Of a DNA stretch of 41,614 bases, positions 40,011-41,614 are shown in pieces. A model generated the notes under the pieces. That model saw nothing but the letters and a program-made list of their open reading frames with translations, was not told the origin of the DNA and did no database searches. The position numbers were made by a program, and so were the translations under genes. How positions within the stretch are numbered: position 1 is the first letter of the stretch; the number at the start of each line of letters is the position of its first letter. The stretch is from contig SVNQ01000013.1 of the NCBI GenBank assembly GCA_015066865.1, forward strand, positions 1 to 41,614. The letters run 5' to 3'. Source of the stretch: Ruminococcus sp. (lineage in GTDB: Bacteria; Bacillota; Clostridia; Oscillospirales; Ruminococcaceae).

Positions 40011-41614
40011 TTAAAACAGGCTTCTTTTGTCTTTCAGAGGTTCATCGAGCAGCTTGTAGTAGATGTAGATCTCACGGGGCTGCCCCTCGACATAAGCATC
40101 AAGTGTGATATACTCGATCAGCTCCAAGCACATCTCACGGGTAAGCTCCTGTACATCGGTGTACTTTCTCAGTCGCTCTATAAACATAGCCACATCTTCC
40201 TCGTCCTGCCTGATCGTGGAGAACTTTTCTTCGAGGTCAGCAACTTCTGCGGACAGCTCTTTCTGTTCTGCCTCATATTTTGCTATCAGTTTCATCGCTA
40301 CGTCCTCTGACACCTTTCCGAGGACTTTGTCCTCATAGATGTTCTGGATCAGCGTGTCAAGCTCCTGCAAGCGAAATTTGCCCTCTGTGAGCTTCTTGGT
40401 GTCAACGGAATACTGCTCCTCGTGGTGCTTAGACTTGCGTGCGAGGAATTCCGCCTTTGCCTTTTCTTCGTCCTCTACAACAAGCTGAGCGAGGCTACGA
40501 ATATCTTCAAGCACAATAGCATCCATATCCTGCATTTTGATGTAATGGCTGGAACAGTAACGCTTTCCGAACCTCATGTAAGAGGTGCAGTTGTAATTGT
40601 GGCGAAGATACTTTCTCGGCTTCTTCTTACTGCCGTTCGTGGTGTTGTTCCACGCAAGGCGGACTTTGTTTCCGCAGTCCTGACAGTAGATCAAACCGCT
40701 GAGATTGGCTACATATCCGCTGCTGTTACGCTTGCCCTGCGATACCGACTGCTCCATCTCACGAACCCTGTCCCAAAGCTCCTGAGAAATAATAGGCTCG
40801 TGAGTATTCTTCACAACGATCATGTCTTCCTCGTCATTTTTGATGACTTTGTGATTCTTGTAAGATACCGTTCTTGTGCGGAGCTGAACAAGGTGTCCAA
40901 GGTAGGTATAGTTGTGAAGTATCTGCCTGACAGTTTCCAGACTCCACATATGCCTTGTGCGGCGAGGATTTGGCTTGCCGAGCTTTGCATAGTAATAGTC
41001 CGAGGGAATCGACACACCGTCCTCATTGAGCTTGTCAGCGATGTGGTGCGGACTGATACCGCTTGCACGCATTTCAAAAATGTTTCGGACTATGGGAGCT
41101 GCATCGGGATCAATCACAGGCAGATGATTCGGATCATCGCCTTTCGTGTAACCGAACGGAGCGCAGGTCGTGCGGTACTTGCCTGCCTTTGCGTTTGCTT
41201 CGATGACCGCCTTGATCTTCTTACTCGTAGAAGCGGCGTGCCATTCATTGAACAAATTCACGATAGGCATCATGTCAAGTGCTGAGGTATCCTTGCTTGC
41301 GGTATCCACATTATCATTAAGTGCGATGAAGCGGATATTATAACTCGGAAAAATGTAGTCCACATATCTGCCGACCTCGATATAGTTTCTTCCGAAACGG
41401 CTGAGGTCTTTGCAGATGATAAGATTGATCTTTCCCGACTGCGCATCAGACAGCAATCTCTGCACCGCAGGTCTGTCGAAGTCCGTGCCACTCCAGCCGT
41501 CATCAACATAGGTATCCACAAGATTCCAACCTTGCTCCTTGACATACTTGGTGAGGATAAGTTTCTGGTTTTCTATTGACAGGGATTCGCCGGCTCTCAT
41601 ATCCTCCTGCGAGA
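40011..41614 (-). CDS. Large serine recombinase (TnpX/TndX-like), 5' end outside window
   Basis: At least 533 codons; the frame runs through the right edge. The edge codons read S-Q-E-D-M-R-A-G-E-S-L-S, so the Ser codon at 41612-41610 probably is the catalytic nucleophile of the RLS motif, and the Met at 41600 is internal rather than the start. The resolvase domain continues with DDGWSGTDFDRPAVQRLL and LSRFGRNYIEVGRY. A recombinase domain follows (about 150-270), then a zinc ribbon (CQDCGNKVRLAW, later CTSYMRFGKRYC), then a coiled-coil (LTEGKFRLQELDTLI, AEQKELSAEVADLEEKFS). Such proteins excise and integrate conjugative or mobilisable elements. The rest of the element would lie to the right of the window. 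Confidence 0.93.
   Translation of the reverse strand, partial: SQEDMRAGESLSIENQKLILTKYVKEQGWNLVDTYVDDGWSGTDFDRPAVQRLLSDAQSGKINLIICKDLSRFGRNYIEVGRYVDYIFPSYNIRFIALNDNVDTASKDTSALDMMPIVNLFNEWHAASTSKKIKAVIEANAKAGKYRTTCAPFGYTKGDDPNHLPVIDPDAAPIVRNIFEMRASGISPHHIADKLNEDGVSIPSDYYYAKLGKPNPRRTRHMWSLETVRQILHNYTYLGHLVQLRTRTVSYKNHKVIKNDEEDMIVVKNTHEPIISQELWDRVREMEQSVSQGKRNSSGYVANLSGLIYCQDCGNKVRLAWNNTTNGSKKKPRKYLRHNYNCTSYMRFGKRYCSSHYIKMQDMDAIVLEDIRSLAQLVVEDEEKAKAEFLARKSKHHEEQYSVDTKKLTEGKFRLQELDTLIQNIYEDKVLGKVSEDVAMKLIAKYEAEQKELSAEVADLEEKFSTIRQDEEDVAMFIERLRKYTDVQELTREMCLELIEYITLDAYVEGQPREIYIYYKLLDEPLKDKRSLF

Noticed and set aside
40422..41285. 287-codon plus-strand open frame inside the serine recombinase
   Set aside because: Antisense to a well-conserved recombinase including its zinc ribbon; no start signal.
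41598..41600. ATG as start of the serine recombinase
   Set aside because: The frame stays open to the window edge and encodes the S-Q-E-D run typical of the catalytic Ser region, so the true start is outside. The GGAGG before the ATG is explained by the codons for this conserved stretch.
1..41614. tRNA, rRNA or known riboswitch genes
   Set aside because: I saw no tRNA-like cloverleaf, rRNA segment, T-box before gltX or recognisable riboswitch core by eye; a covariance-model scan would be needed to exclude them fully.

Overview
The window looks like chromosomal DNA of a fibre-degrading gut Firmicute close to Ruminococcus sensu stricto (Oscillospiraceae). The evidence is a set of dockerin and cohesin-like modules on secreted proteins, glycoside hydrolases of families 3 and 95, a spore-coat/Mn-catalase type protein, strong AGGAGG ribosome binding sites and many near-consensus sigma-A promoters (TTGACA, 17 bp, TATAAT). 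The species cannot be fixed from the sequence alone.

Layout. Positions 1-10 kb hold the tail of an unrecognised gene, an intracellular GH3 beta-glucosidase, a secreted cysteine-peptidase-like protein with a dockerin, a YunG-like protein plus small nitroreductase operon, a MATE exporter, a secreted beta-helix protein with an internal dockerin, a NYN/PIN-like nuclease behind a possible leader terminator, and a LURP-one/YxjI-like protein. Positions 10-13.3 kb hold a 313-bp MITE-like repeat, an ECF sigma factor translationally coupled to a single-pass membrane (anti-sigma-like) protein, and a wrecked GH43-dockerin gene. Positions 13.4-21.5 kb hold the TrkA/TrkH potassium uptake operon, a solute-binding protein carrying a half dockerin, and divergently a large GH95-CBM-dockerin enzyme.

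Positions 21.6-32.2 kb are the most unusual part. One promoter appears to drive four consecutive exported-protein genes: a lipoprotein with a cohesin-like module, a Ser/Thr-rich protein with alternating polar beta pattern, a 1671-residue cohesin-dockerin-LRR protein with TSP1-like WSxWS repeats, and a scaffoldin-like protein with three cohesin-like modules, an 18-copy 33-bp Thr-rich minisatellite and a C-terminal X-module/dockerin. This may be a divergent surface scaffold (cellulosome-like) system. The cohesin calls are by eye and need structure prediction.

Positions 32.2-39.8 kb hold a Mn catalase/CotJC-like gene with a 56-residue partner, a membrane-anchored M4 metallopeptidase, gltX, an mnmM (YtqB) tRNA methyltransferase with a low-molecular-weight tyrosine phosphatase, and a membrane-anchored alpha/beta hydrolase. 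The right edge (39.8-41.6 kb) holds a 3' remnant of a tyrosine integrase abutting a large serine recombinase that runs off the window, i.e. the end of an integrated mobile element.

How the genes fit together: secreted dockerin enzymes (beta-helix lyase-like, GH95, peptidase) and a dockerin-tagged sugar-binding protein could dock on cohesin-bearing surface proteins, with released oligosaccharides cleaved inside the cell by the GH3 enzyme. This functional link is inference.
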